A DNA stretch of 64,000 nucleotides from Euonymus europaeus (Eukaryota; Streptophyta; Magnoliopsida; Celastrales; Celastraceae), in the NCBI GenBank assembly GCA_963580455.1, contig OY756964.1, positions 20,248,001-20,312,000 on the forward strand, written 5' to 3'. The position numbers and the translations under genes were made by a program. Shown here piece after piece: positions 22,823 through 34,518 of this stretch; the stretch's first letter is position 1, and every line of letters starts with the position of its first letter. Under the pieces are notes generated by a model. It had not been told where the DNA came from, did no database searches, and was given only the letters and a program-made list of their open reading frames with translations.

Positions 22823-23920
22823 GTGTTTGGTAAACAATTTTACCAGTAGCATATAATTTAGCCTGTATGCTGATTGCTTTATGCTGCTTGAAATGCTGAC
22901 ATATATGTTGTTATAAATGCTGTGGGTGTTTGATTAGATTTTTCAGAGAAAAGCATAGATGCTAGTATAAATGTTGTGGCTAATTACATGTAGGGGTATT
23001 AACACAAATAATTAAAAAATAGATTTATATTTTTTAAAAATAATCTTTACATTTTTAATAATATTAAAATATTATATATTTTTTATACAATTTTTTTTAT
23101 TAATATTTAACATTTTGTTAAATTTTATTAAATATAATTTAATATATTATTTAAAAATAAAAATATTATTAAATAAAAATAATTAAATATGTTAGTAAAA
23201 ATGTTAATATATTATTAAATATAAATAAATAATAGATTAGTAAATATAAATAAATAAATTAGTAAATATAATTTAATATATTATTTAAAAATAAATATAT
23301 TATTAAATATAAATAATTAAATATATTAGTAAAAATGTTAATATATTATTAAATATAAATGAATATTTTATTAAATAAAAGTAAATAATAGATTAGTAAA
23401 TATAAATAAATAAATTAGTAAATATAATTAATATATTATTTAAAAATAAAAATATTATTAAATATAAATAATTAAATATGTTAGTAAAAATGTTAATATA
23501 TTATTAAATATAAATAAATAATAGATTAGTAAATATAAATAAATAAATTAGTAAATATAATTTAATATATTATTTAAAAATAAAAATATTATTAAATATA
23601 AATAATTAAATATGTTAGTAAAAATGTTAATATATTATTAAATATAAATGAATATATTATTAAATAAAATAATTGGTTTTCATCCGTACATGCAGGGTAA
23701 ACTCGTCATTAGTTAAGAGTGTAGGGGTAATTTGGACATTTCATGCATAAGTGTCCAAAAAATGCTAGTAAAATGACATTTTGAGAATATCATAATTTAA
23801 AGGTAAAAATGTTAATTAATATGCTGAATGCTGAATTGTTGTTTGGTTAGGTTAACAATAATATGTAGCTTACATGTTATATGCTGTATTATATGCTATT
23901 TATAATGGTTTACCAAACAC
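22823..23920. mobile_element. TIR element with TGCTG-rich ends, about 1.1 kb
   Basis: The left end GTGTTTGGTAAAC is exactly inverted at the right end GTTTACCAAACAC. The first and last ~150 bases are rich in ATGCTG words, a subterminal repetition usual for hAT-type non-autonomous elements. The middle is a nearly pure A/T tandem array (23141-23690). No clean 8-bp target duplication was found next to these limits, so the class is not settled. Confidence 0.7.
23141..23690 (+). repeat. AT-only tandem array, ~134-bp unit, four copies
   Basis: AATATATTATTTAAAAATAA starts units at 23141, 23275, 23430 and 23564. Spacings are 134, 155 and 134 bp; the 155-bp unit has a 21-base insertion around 23360-23385. 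G and C are almost absent apart from isolated GTTAGT or TAGATTAG words. Confidence 0.9.
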
Positions 23921-24723
23921 CATCGCTGTAGTGACTACCGACTTTTGCCAGTGGTTAGTCATTCCTTAGCATTTTGGATAAGTTGAATGTTCTCTCACGT
24001 GTTAAAATTAACAATTATTATAAAAAAATTTATAAGCAAAAAATATTATAATTAATATATATAGGTTCCAAGCTTGGTTCATTTTCTCTCTAGGGTTCAT
24101 CGTGCTTTCAGGAAGATCAAAGAAGAATGGTTGTATTGGTTCTTAGTCAGGTCATGGGCTCTTCTTAATTGGGCTCGTGGGCTGCATTTGCCATCATATG
24201 TTATTTTAGTGATTGGGCTTGTAGTCCAGTCTTTCTATTGGGTTTCTAGATGATAATCATTTAAATTCAAATGTTGTACTTTTTAGTCAGGGTCATTTTT
24301 CAATGACTGATGTGTGTGTGTGTGTATATATATATATATCCTGTACTTTCTCATCCGTTGGGGTTTCATGAATTGAATACTCAGTTCAACACTATGCTCT
24401 TCTCCATCTCCTTCTTTCTTGTTCTCATCTCACCACTTCTCAACTCTTCTTACCTATAATAAAAGCAACACAAACATCAATTTACATCATTGTCTGCCCC
24501 TTGCCCTCCATATTGTATCTTCAATATATAAGCAAGGTCAGCAGTAAACGAATTGCACAATTTATTGATTCAACAGTATAACATATATATATATACATAG
24601 ATATATATATTACACAAACATCAATTTACATCATTGTCTTCTCCTTGCCCTCCATAATGTATCTTCAATATATAAGCAAGGTCAGCAGTAAACGAATTGT
24701 ACAATTTATTGATTCAACAGTAT

Positions 24724-24762
<39 letters not shown>

Positions 24763-26842
24763 CTGTGTGTGTGTGAAACTAGAGCACACAATTTTAAAAT
24801 AAGAATTCAAAACATGCGTTTTATCCGATATATATAAACAATAAATAGATGTTATCGAACAATAGAATAGGATTTGAATAACCAAGAAGATGTGTTAGAT
24901 ATGCAAAGGTGCGAATCTGTTTAAGGTAGAATTGCTCTCTTCATTGGTGTCAAGACTTTCCGGGCAAGAATCTCTCAAAATACAACACTCTTTCATCGGC
25001 AATAGGTGACACTTCAACAACGATAGCACAACAAACCAATGCATGGATGTACTCTCAAATGTATTAGAAAACTCACTTGAAGAGAAGTGGAGGAAGAAGA
25101 TTTTTGGTCTATATTTCTTTGCAGGTTTGGGTCCCATTATTTTGTGGGCTACGATTTGGCTTGACCATATCAACCCACATATTTAGTAGGTTGGACTAAC
25201 TAATTTGAATTTTTCATGTAGTTCACATTCAAAATCACCATTTCCCAACAATCCACCACATTGAGAGTGAAGCTAGATGACAATTCGGACACGAAAATAC
25301 TCAATCAAGATAGGTAACCTTTGACTTTGAACCTTTTCAAGTGAAATTCTATCGGATCTACTAAACTAATCAATTGATTAATGCCTTAAATTACCAATTG
25401 TTTATATAAGCCCAGACAATAAACCTCACACATCGCTAATTTAATTCATAATTGAAAAACTAATAGTCAAATCTAAATTGAATAAAAGTGGGTTGTAATT
25501 AAAAAATAGTAAGAATGTAAATAAAGTTTATCCAAAGTGCAAATGTGTTTCGTCTTAGTTACTTTTGAGACTAATGGGAACAAACTTGTCCAATCATTCA
25601 AAGTCCAGAAAATGATATCTTCCTTAATCAAGGAATGATGATTAGGTTCCAATTCGAGATTACGATTTAATTGAGGTTGGTCTAAACAATGAAATTAACT
25701 ACAAAAGAATTCTGCATATTCGATATTTTTAAATATTATTTTTATTTAAACATTCCTAATATAGCAATTAGCAACTTCATTACTTTCTGATTGGACCCAT
25801 TTTATTATCCAATTATGTGGGTTTAACGTAGACCGCCAGCCAACCAGCAATATATCTTCACGCACAAAGGGACACGCGTTAGTCTTTCACCTGGTCCAAC
25901 CTACGTTGTCATAAAAGGCTGCAAATCATAAAAAAGAGACAATAGAGTACCAGGTGTCAGTTTTACCATCCACTGACAAAAAAGACAAACCACCACTCCT
26001 CGTACGTGGCGGCTGCTCAGGATGTCTTCTGACTCAGTGACACAGATGTCACGACTCAATTGGTCAGTTTGCTGTATATGGAAAAGACACGCGACATATT
26101 TGAGACTACCCAGTTGGAGCCAAATTAAGCTTGCGAGCTCATATTCTTTGCGTGAAGAGGTTCCATTATTTTTTAACTGAAACTAGAACTGTATGGAATC
26201 AGACGGGTTTGCCAGTATGAACCATTAGAAGAAAATATTTTAGATGATAAACGTGTCCATAATTTCTTAATTTTGATATGAAGATTATTTGAGTAAATGT
26301 GCGATAATTAGTAGGTGAAAATGACGGGGGATAATGTGTTGCAGTGCATTTGGTCCTTTGAAGGGTTGCGACAAAAGCATACTCCAACTACTAATTGACA
26401 TCTACAATAGCCAGAGAGACAGAAAAGTTGTATTCTGCTTTCCCAATAAATTTCCATGAATTCAAGCTAAACAATTTGAAAAAATATTGTTCCCTCTAAG
26501 TCCGAGGAACGATTTTACCCTTAAAAAAATACCGCATTGATAGAAAGATTGAATTTTTATGTTTAAATTTTATCAGTGATTTATACTTAATTGGTGTGGG
26601 ATATATGTTTTAACATGATCTTGTGATAAAAAAATAAGAAAAAAAATAAATAAATAAGGTTTTAGGAATTGGAAGCGAAACAACCGATCCCAACTAATAA
26701 AACTGATTCCACATTATTCTTAGCTTTCAACCCGGATTATCCGTAGCCAAAGGTCTCTATGTTCTATGCAACCCATGCATTTCAACCGCACACATGTCGA
26801 GAACCCAAACCCCCTATGTTTTGTACCTTTCTTTTCCACTTC
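23921..26842. other. Gene-free stretch upstream of the WD40 gene
   Basis: About 24300-24335 is a (GT)n-(AT)n microsatellite. 24468-24741 is a tandem duplication. 24895-25173 has a minus-strand open stretch without recognisable domain. Around 25250-25700 the sequence is ordinary AT-rich DNA. Distal promoter elements of the WD40 gene may lie in 25800-26750, but nothing specific can be assigned. Confidence 0.5.
24468..24741 (+). repeat. 144-bp tandem duplication with (TA)n tails
   Basis: The block starting ACACAAACATCAATTTACAT at 24468 recurs at 24612 with only a few changes, through AACAGTATAACATATATATA. Each copy ends in a TA microsatellite; the second tail (about 24725-24760) is much longer than the first. 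Slippage at the TA tract may have generated the duplication. Confidence 0.9.
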
Positions 26843-26854
26843 TATTTATATATA
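26843..26854 (+). promoter_or_regulatory. Likely TATA box of the WD40 gene
   Basis: TATTTATATATA precedes a pyrimidine-rich leader, about 230 bases before the start codon at 27076. The pyrimidine-rich stretch up to 26980 fits a plant 5' UTR. Confidence 0.45.
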
Positions 26855-27075
26855 CTCTCTCTTAACATCTCCCGCCTTTAGTGCTTTCATATCTCACCTT
26901 CGTCTCTTTACCTTATTTGCTGCCCACAATCTCCCAACCCTCTCAACCACCATTTTTTTCTCTTTCTTTTGTTTAATTCTCTAATTAATTCTACATTTTG
27001 AATACCTTTTTGTCGTAGATTTTGTGTTTCGTTCTCAATTTGTATATATATGATTTGAGTGAGGGGGGAGACGCA

Positions 27076-28452
27076 ATGTTTGTGGACAGCAATAGCCAAT
27101 CAAGATCCAGATTTGGCAAAAATATGGTGCATTCTGATCCAAATCTAACAATGAATGCCAATGATGATGATCAGCTTTCGAATCGTAATAGTAGTGCTTC
27201 TGCTGTTGGGTCCGGCTTCTATGACCCGACTCGCATGAGCTGCGAAGGGTCACCCATGATGATGTCCCCCTGGAACCAAACCTCCTCCCCATTCAAATCA
27301 CAATGGTCTGAAATACCCGAAAATCTCCCCCAAAACAGACTCATCGGGTCGCTTGTTCGCGAAGAAGGTCACATTTACTCCTTGGCCGCAACTAGGGACC
27401 TTCTTTACACCGGATCCGATAGCAAGAACATCCGGGTCTGGAAAAACTTGAAAGAATTCTCTGGTTTCAAATCGAATAGTGGTCTGGTCAAAGCTATTGT
27501 AATCTCTGGGGAAAAGATCTTCACCGGGCACCAAGATGGTAAGATCCGAGTTTGGAAGATATCTCCCAAGAACCTGGTCGTACACAAACGGGCCGGGACA
27601 TTGCCCACTTTGAAGGACATATTCAAAAGCTCAATCAAGCCAAGCAATTACGTTGAAGTTAGACGACGTCGTACTGCTCTGTGGATCAAGCACTCCGACG
27701 CCATTTCATGCTTAAGTTTTAGTGAGGACAAAACGCTTTTGTACTCTGCTTCCTGGGATAGAAGCGTTAAAGTGTGGAGAATCTCAGATTCCAAGTGCCT
27801 TGAATCAATTAACGCCCATGATGATGCGATTAATTCTGTTGTTTCGAGCTTTGAGGGACTGGTATTCACAGGCTCAGCTGACGGGAGTGTCAAAGTTTGG
27901 AGAAAAGAACAACATGGGAAAGTCACAAAGCACCCTCTCATGCAGACGCTGCTAAAACAAGAATGTGCGGTCACATCTTTGGCAGTTAACACCTCAGGTT
28001 CGATCGTGTACTGTGGATCGTCCGATGGTCTGGTCAACTTTTGGGAACGTGAGAAGCAGTTATCGCACGGTGGGGTCCTTAAGGGGCACAAGCTAGCAGT
28101 GCTTTGTCTTGCGGCTGCAGGGTGTATGGTCTTCAGCGGATCAGCGGATAAGACTATATGTGTGTGGAGGAGGGATGGGAATATCCACACGTGTCTCTAT
28201 GTGCTGACAGGGCACACGGGCCCAGTCAAGTGCCTGGCTGTGGAGGAGGATCGTGAGGCATCCAGTAAAGGTGATCGACGGTGGGTTGTGTACAGTGGCA
28301 GCCTTGATAAGTCAGTGAAGGTTTGGAGCGTGTCAGAGCTAGAACCCGATATTAATCAGATGGCTATGATGCAACAACAGACGGGGTCGGATTTGGACTC
28401 AGTGCCGCCAGATGGAAGCTTTTCCTCTGCGAGCCAGAACAGAAGGCTCTGA
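27076..28452 (+). CDS. WD40-repeat protein, JINGUBANG-like, intronless
   Basis: The protein has 458 residues counted from the ATG at 27076 ([16 protein letters not shown]); the frame is open upstream but without a better start. A Ser/Asn-rich N-terminus precedes seven WD repeats beginning near residues 97, 135, 205, 247, 295, 336 and 377 (e.g. [70 protein letters not shown]), which should fold into one propeller. Between repeats two and three lies the basic insert [14 protein letters not shown] typical of the plant group around Arabidopsis JINGUBANG, a regulator of pollen germination. Such propellers serve as protein-binding platforms; partners cannot be inferred. Which of the several plant paralogues this is remains open. 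Confidence 0.92.
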   Translation: MFVDSNSQSRSRFGKNMVHSDPNLTMNANDDDQLSNRNSSASAVGSGFYDPTRMSCEGSPMMMSPWNQTSSPFKSQWSEIPENLPQNRLIGSLVREEGHIYSLAATRDLLYTGSDSKNIRVWKNLKEFSGFKSNSGLVKAIVISGEKIFTGHQDGKIRVWKISPKNLVVHKRAGTLPTLKDIFKSSIKPSNYVEVRRRRTALWIKHSDAISCLSFSEDKTLLYSASWDRSVKVWRISDSKCLESINAHDDAINSVVSSFEGLVFTGSADGSVKVWRKEQHGKVTKHPLMQTLLKQECAVTSLAVNTSGSIVYCGSSDGLVNFWEREKQLSHGGVLKGHKLAVLCLAAAGCMVFSGSADKTICVWRRDGNIHTCLYVLTGHTGPVKCLAVEEDREASSKGDRRWVVYSGSLDKSVKVWSVSELEPDINQMAMMQQQTGSDLDSVPPDGSFSSASQNRRL

Positions 28453-28857
28453 TCAAACCAGATTGTCTGATGAAGACACGTTTCCTATCTACATTGGAAA
28501 TCCTAGAATAATAAAATATATTGAGTCGTTGACAAAAATTGAGGGCTTTGGATGCATTTGGGGGATTTAGGTAATTGGGGTTTGCCTACCAGTGAGAAGA
28601 TAAGAAGAATTTGCATTTATGGTTGATCTATGTGGCTATTTCGGACTAGGAAGGATGATTGGCTACTGAGGTGAAATTTAAGAGTGAATTTTTTTTTCTT
28701 ACTTTAATTTGTATATTTGAATGTCGAATTTTGCATATAAGAACGCCTTTTGGGAGTGGATTAATATAAATGCATTAGTGTATTATGTTGATTTCTTGTA
28801 ATCCAATGCGAGAAACCATATGTATTGTTATAAGCTTAAGTTTTTTTTTGCTAACCT
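28453..28857. other. 3' side of the WD40 gene
   Basis: An AATAAAATA-type polyadenylation signal lies at about 28508-28517. Nothing else is recognised before the MITE. Confidence 0.5.
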
Positions 28858-29200
28858 GTTCGTTTGATAGAGCGTAAGTTTTGATAGCGTATAAGCTGTC
28901 AATTTATTATTAGAGGTATATAAAATAGTTTAATAATGTAATAAAAGCTATCAAATAGGGATTTTGTTGGAAAGAATTTTACACGTTGAGTTCGAATATA
29001 TAAATAGTTTCCAAATCTAGCATATATTTTGAGAGATAAAATGTCAAACGTGTAAGAGAATAATGATAATAGCGGAAATTGAAGGATTTTTTTGTGTAAG
29101 TGACTGATGTGATTGTTGATAGATATAAGTAAGTCTATATGCAACTTAGCGTATAAATTGAGGTTATAAGCTCACATAAGCTATACCAAACAAATGCGAT
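28858..29200 (+). mobile_element. MITE of the AGCTTATAAGCT family, copy 1
   Basis: The ends (left GTTCGTTTGATAGAGCGTAAG, right AGCTTATGTGAGCTTATAAC in reverse complement) match a second copy at 36216-36612 in opposite orientation. The interior holds the same ~80-bp module (TTTTACACGTTGAGTTCGAA, ATATTTTGAGAGATAAAATG) found next to 82-bp arrays A and B. Flanks do not show a clear duplication here. Confidence 0.75.
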
Positions 29201-29727
29201 CATACAAATTTGGCCTTTGAAAATTTGACACATGCCAAAAGTCGAGCCATTAAGTATGCACGCACAAAAGGTTTTCACCCGATGACAATGTAAGTTGGAT
29301 CAAAATTCAACATGCAATCATATTTACATTACTTCCTGGGATATTATACCCCCTACCCCATTTTTGTTCATAAAAATCAATACCCACTGACATTTCACAA
29401 AAACCTATATCACGTGTTTTGTATTGTTCAGAAAAATCAATGTGTTCTGTATTGTTCACGAAATCAATGAATTTAGTTTTTCATTATTTCTTTTTTTTAT
29501 AATTTCCTTTCTTACTGGGATTCTTACCTATTTATTCTCTCTGAAAATGGTCCTCTCAAAAACTCATCCCAATAGAGTCGCGATCACCCGCGAGCACGGA
29601 GAGAGGGAGAGAGTCTGATCTCTGCTTGTAAGAATCCACATCTCTCCTCTGTTTTCATCTTTCATGTATTTCATTTTATACTTCTTTGTTAATCTTTATT
29701 CACTCGTTATTTTCCTTCGTTACGCTC
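29201..29727. other. Intergenic between MITE and LINE
   Basis: Ordinary sequence, with a pyrimidine-rich stretch at about 29480-29560 and a GAGAGAGGGAGAGAG run at 29599-29613. No gene is supported. Confidence 0.5.
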
Positions 29728-29738
29728 ATGCTATGACG

Positions 29739-30620
29739 TAAAAACCATGCACCATATCACACTTCATCACCCAAGAACTCCCATGCCTTCTTGATAAAGT
29801 TAAAATTATATCCATCTGGTCCAGGGGCCTTTGATCCATCACAATCCCATACTGCCTCTTTGATTTCTACGTTTGTAAAAGGACACTCCATAGAGGCCGC
29901 AATTTCTGGAGGCAACACCTTGAAGATCAAGCCATCCTACTTTATCTCATCAATTACTTTATTTTTGAAACAATCTTCAAAGTGTTTGATAGCTTCATGT
30001 TTAATCTGACTGGGGGCAGAAATTAACGAACTCCCATATGATCCAAACTTTGGGGTCAACCAGTATTGGATACCGCGACTTGCAGGTCAGTTGAAATGGA
30101 ATGTTGATAGGTCATCACTTGGAAAGCCATGTAGAGCTGGGTCAGGAAGGATACTCAGGGACTCATATGGATCCATAAAATGCTTGTTCTCATGCTATGT
30201 AGGCATGTGTGATTCTAACGAAGCTGAGTTGAAGGCACTCTTGTTAACATCTACTTCTCAATCTCTCTCAAGATCGAGTATTATAGTAGAGACAGATTCT
30301 CTTAATGCATATCATATCGTTGGGTGATGAACTTGGCCGAATACCCATGAAGATTGAATCATGTGGCTAACTCCATCGGGCTGTCTCAAGTAAGGTTGAG
30401 AAACTTGTCATTCAAACATATCAGGCGGAGTGGAAATGATATGGCTGATCTACTAGCTAAGGAGGGTACATCAAGATCTACTGACTTCATACTATGGTTT
30501 TGATTTAACAACAATAGCTGGGTGTTTTGTATTATATTTTTTCAGGTCATCCTACATGATGTCCTGATGTTTTTTTAACTGATCTTCTTTTTATTGATAT
30601 ATGGCTGCTTATAAAAAAAA
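29739..30620 (+). mobile_element. Truncated LINE with inverted 5' part, flanked by 11-bp TSD
   Basis: ATGCTATGACG occurs directly before (29728-29738) and directly after (30621-30631) the insertion, and the right end is an A-run (30613-30620). The left part, about 30009-29755, encodes on the minus strand a reverse transcriptase start (EIKEAVWDCDGSKAPGPDGY, FIKKAWEFLG). The right part, 30091-30500, encodes on the plus strand a LINE-type RNase H (NEAELKALLL, VETDSLNAYHIVG, then HIRRSGNDMADLLAKEGTS in another frame). Opposite orientation of the 5' part is the mark of twin priming. Stops and a frameshift mean no product. Confidence 0.88.
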
Positions 30621-30631
30621 ATGCTATGACG

Positions 30632-31550
30632 ATGTTGTCTTTGTTTGGTTCCATTTTGTTTTTTGATTGAATGCCCAATTGTTAGACCTGAGCTCAATTA
30701 TTGGCAATGTAGTATTCATTGTTTGATTGCGCCCCTTGTTTGAACTTTCAATGCACGATTTGGTGTTTGATTGTTCAATATCTTGAAGCATCATTTCTTG
30801 ATAATTGTGGTTATTACCTTATAATTCAATCATGAAGTCTTGAATAATTTATCTTTTGTTATATATATATATATATATTAAAGAATTTGTTCATGTCACT
30901 GTTGGTATTCAATTTTTCTATATTACCCCCGTCCTCTGTGTTTGCATAGTGATTTAGGCATCATATTAGCCTCGAAAAAGTTATCTATATAGTTAATTTG
31001 TATAATATAATTAAAAGAAAAATTAATATTAATTTAGAATGTTTAGAATTAATTAATTAATTGGAACCATGAATACACATATTCTAAGAAACACACGTCC
31101 ATGTGCTTTATTAAATTTTCTTGTATAAATTCACAACTGTAATATTCCAATTATAAGCATACACATGGAATTATTTTAAGAGAATTAATATGCAACTTTT
31201 TGACTAGTGTATAAATAAAGTGTATAAATGTACTTAAGATGTAACTGTTTGATTAGTGTAATTTCTTGGATACGTTTTAGGAGGTAAAAAAATCACCTAA
31301 TTAAATATATTAAATTATATGTATTTAAATGTTTTCTTTTTATTGTTGACTTGATTTTTATTAGTCTAATCCATAAACAGGGAAATAAGTGGCTCTGTTT
31401 TGCTATCAAGGTGATTGTCCAATTTTGATACAAAGCCCAAGACATTGACTAATGTTGGGCCGATTTTATTTTTCTGATGAAAAAGTGCACACTTAGACAA
31501 AAAAACAGAAAGGAAAAGAAAAAAAAAAGGAGAGGAAAGGAGAGCTTAAA
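30632..31550. other. Intergenic, AT-rich
   Basis: A (TA)n run lies at 30862-30878. No gene, element end or array was seen. Confidence 0.5.
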
Positions 31551-31558
31551 ATAAGCAT

Positions 31559-31860
31559 TTACTGTGGTAATTTGTTAATAGGGACATTAGTTGTTATTGA
31601 AATGTGTATTTTTGTTGATATGACTGTATTGAGAGATGTATTTTGTTGATATGGATGAGTATGTGGCTTGACTTTTGGGTAATAGCGGTGTGACCCATAA
31701 TTAGTTTCAGTGGGGAAAGGATGTAGGAAAGAAATGTTAATGGCTTGACTAATGAGATTATATTGCAAGATGTGATTGTAATGAGAGACGTGTTTTGTTA
31801 ATGTGGATAAATATGTGAGATCACTTTTGTATAATAGAGACGGGATCCAATTGAAGAGCT
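31559..31860 (+). repeat. Dispersed MITE-like repeat, family copy 2
   Basis: Loose subrepeats GAGAGATGTATTTTGTTGAT and GAGAGACGTGTTTTGTTAAT lie about 150 bases apart, with the same words as 19085-19480 (reverse strand). A GTATAATAGAGA tail near 31830 is also found in the third copy (59914-59925). Confidence 0.6.
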
Positions 31861-32179
31861 AATGGAGATAGTGTTGTATTGTTTTGGTTGCCCTGGAGGG
31901 GTTCAATTAGAAATACCTTTTTGAGATATATTTTTAATATGATAACTCTGGTGAAACTCAAAAGATTAAAATCATCATGAAACTGACGTTAAAACTATAC
32001 CAGTTGATTATGAAACAAGATTTATACAATGGGTTGCATAACTCGCATCTTACATTGTATCCCTTAGTCCACGACAGGGTAGGGGTAGGACCAGTTCTTG
32101 GATCCCGCCCCAATCGAAGATTTACACAATGGGAAAGAAAAGAAAGGTAACAGACTTTATCCAATCTAGAAAATGAGGT
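31861..32179. other. Intergenic, copia flank
   Basis: No independent feature; the right end runs into the copia relic. Confidence 0.4.
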
Positions 32180-32800
32180 AATTTCTTTATTTTTTGTTTG
32201 TATATAGATGATTTAATCTTCACCAGAAATGATAAAGCCTATGCTCAGTGAATTTAAGCAATATATGATGGATGAGTTTGAAATGAGTGACTTACGATAG
32301 ATTCATCATTTCCTTGATATTGAAGTAATTCAATCATCAGCTGGCATCTTTATTAGCCAAAAGAAATATGCACAAGAGATTTTAGAAATATTTTAAATGG
32401 TTGAGTGCAATCTTATTTAAAATCCAACTGTTCTTAGTTCTAAACTCACCAAAGATGAAGGAGGTGTGGGAGTTGACAACACTCTCTACAAATAAATTGT
32501 TGGTAGCTTGATGTACTTATCAGTCACAAGGCCAGATATGATGTATGATGTATGTGATCAGTCTTATTAACAAATTCATGGAAGCTTCCACAGAACATCA
32601 TCTGCAAGCTGCAAAAAGGGTGCTTTGATATTTGAAAGGTACTTGTGATTATGGTGTGTTTTACACACCAGGCCATGTATTTATGCCAAGTTTTAGAGCT
32701 GTCTCTTGGTTCTCATCTCAAACAAACAGCGGGGTGTCACCTTATCAACAACTGAAGCGGAGTTCATAACAGCTGCTTCTTGTACTTGTCAAGCGGAGTT
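32180..32800 (+). pseudogene. Decayed Ty1/copia RT-RNase H
   Basis: Translated words of copia reverse transcriptase and RNase H appear in order with many stops and frame changes: DDLIFT (about 32209), MMDEFEMSDLR, HHFLDIEVIQSSAGIFISQK, KYAQEILE, IVGSLMYLSVTRPDMMYDV, and finally GVTLSTTEAEFITAASCTCQ (about 32730-32790). The catalytic YVDD-type site is altered. It is an old, dead copy, unrelated by position to the copia element at the left window edge. Confidence 0.85.
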
Positions 32801-33610
32801 CATCATAGAGCGCTCCGATCATATCCTCCATGTGAGTTTTTCTCATATCTGAGAGTACAAGGAATTCCGATTTCGACCAGTACAAGAAATCCTGATTCCA
32901 ACCATTAAAAAGAATCCCGATCTATCTTCTCCATCTCCCTCTAATCTCCATGATCAGATCATCAATCATAACCTGTAAGTCACATAGTTAGCCTCAAAAT
33001 CATCTTAATTTGTTTATTTAATTAAGGTGATCTACCTCGACCCTCACTACTTTAATTCTATCTGATGATAACACATTTAAGGGGCACCACTTTGGCAGAG
33101 CATAGCCTTTGGGGAAGGTTTTTTTTTCCCTCTGGTCAACATGAGCACGATCAGGCCATGGAAGAATAGGATCAAAACAGGCCTCCAAATTCGGTTAAGT
33201 CGACCGCTTTAGATAGGGTCAGCTCATCAGAAGTTGTTCGGAGGCACTTCTTTCTACATTGATCAGAATTCCTTAATTGTACTCTCAATCTGAGGTTGGG
33301 TTCGAGCAAAAGGGAAAAGCTGTAATGTGGACGAGAAAGATCTCGATATGGGTTGGGGTTGGGTTCGGCCAAAAGAGAACTCTCATGTTGATATTTATTT
33401 AAAAAATCTAGTCGTCCATTCAATCAGATGGCTAGGAGCAGAGATCCCGCACAATGTTAAAAGGCAGGATCCCCACCCGTGAGAATTACCGATATATCTG
33501 TTAACCAAGCCGTTAAAATTAGAAACCTTTGTGAAATCCAGGGCCCCAAATTTTTTTTTATTAATAGTTTATAATATATGTATATAATATACTTTTCACT
33601 TTTTAGATCT
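32801..33610. other. Intergenic
   Basis: A minus-strand open stretch at 33423-33172 has no known domain. The phrase ATATATCTGTTAACCAAGCC with AAAATTAGAAACCTTTGTGA at 33490-33535 resembles 39808-39850, so some sequence here is shared with the left CYP82 flank. Confidence 0.4.
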
Positions 33611-33624
33611 AATGACACAGTACT

Positions 33625-33735
33625 TCTCGCGTGGCCTAGTGGTAAAAGGTTATTTTGCATGCTTGAGATATCAGTTCGATCCCTCTCGCAGACGCCTTGA
33701 GAATATGTTTTTTTTTTCTTTTTTTATACGTAAAA
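33625..33735 (+). mobile_element. tRNA-derived SINE-like relic
   Basis: An A-box-like TGGCCTAGTGG and a B-box-like AGTTCGATCCC are about 35 bases apart, as in pol III promoters. The flanks do not pair into an acceptor stem or a proper T-arm, so it is not a tRNA gene. A long T-rich tract follows. Confidence 0.45.
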
Positions 33736-34081
33736 TTGTAGATAAGTCTACTTTGGAGAACTTATTATCTTATTATCTACAATTCTATTTTGGGGAACTT
33801 ATTAAGGTTAAAGTCACCCATCTGATCTTATTTATAATTAGGTCTAGTTTTAGGTTTTTTTTAATTAAATGAATTATTTATTGAGTGAATTACATATTTT
33901 CCCTTCAAAATATGAAAAAGGCAAAAATTATATAAGATAACTCATTTAAATTTATTTGTAATTAAGTCTAGTTTTTAAGTTTTTTTAAATTAAGTTTTTT
34001 TATTGGTTAAATTACATAAGTGCCTTTTAAAATATGAAAATTATTTCATCATTGTATAGGGAAACCAAGTATACTGAGCAT

Positions 34082-34290
34082 ACACGAGCTCGTTAGGGTT
34101 TAGCGAATCCGTTCCCCTTAAAGTTTAACACTTATTGTTTAGGTTACAATATGAAAATCTGATACACGAGTCCGTTAGGGTTTAGCGATTCGTTCCCTTT
34201 AGGGTTTAACACTTATTGTTTAGGTTATAGCATAAAAATCCGATACACGAGCCCGTTAGGGTTTAGCGAATCCGTTCCCTTTAGAGAACA
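34082..34290 (+). repeat. 82-bp telobox array (copy C)
   Basis: Units start ACACGAG at 34082 and 34164 and ACACGAG at 34245 (82 and 81 bp); the third is cut off at about 34290. Each has GTTAGGGTTTAGCGA and most have TAGGGTTTAACACTTATTG. The upstream flank (33930-33990) resembles the flank of copy A. Confidence 0.88.
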
Positions 34291-34518
34291 CAAATGAATA
34301 AGGATCATATTTTTTTTGTTTCTTTGTTTTTGTTCTTATATTTATTTGTCAGCAAAAGAAATAAAAAATAAAAAAACGAAAGTCAAGCAATAAAAAAAAC
34401 TTTTTAAAATTAGTCGCTGTCACTTTTTTGAAAACAAATGAAAGTCCAACAGTCAAAACGTCAAAACAACAGGAATTAGTGCACTGAAATCAAAATAAGA
34501 ATTTTGACTAGACTTATA

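Noticed and set aside
22823..23920. hAT 8-bp target duplication for this element
   Set aside because: Flanking 8-mers TGCTGAGT and CATCGCTG do not match; class left open.
27648..28190. Minus-strand open frame of 180 codons inside the WD40 gene
   Set aside because: Shadow of the WD40 frame; low-complexity Ser/Thr/Pro content without domains.
33625..33700. Possible tRNA gene (A-box and B-box)
   Set aside because: No acceptor stem and no paired T-arm can be formed; kept only as a SINE-like relic.
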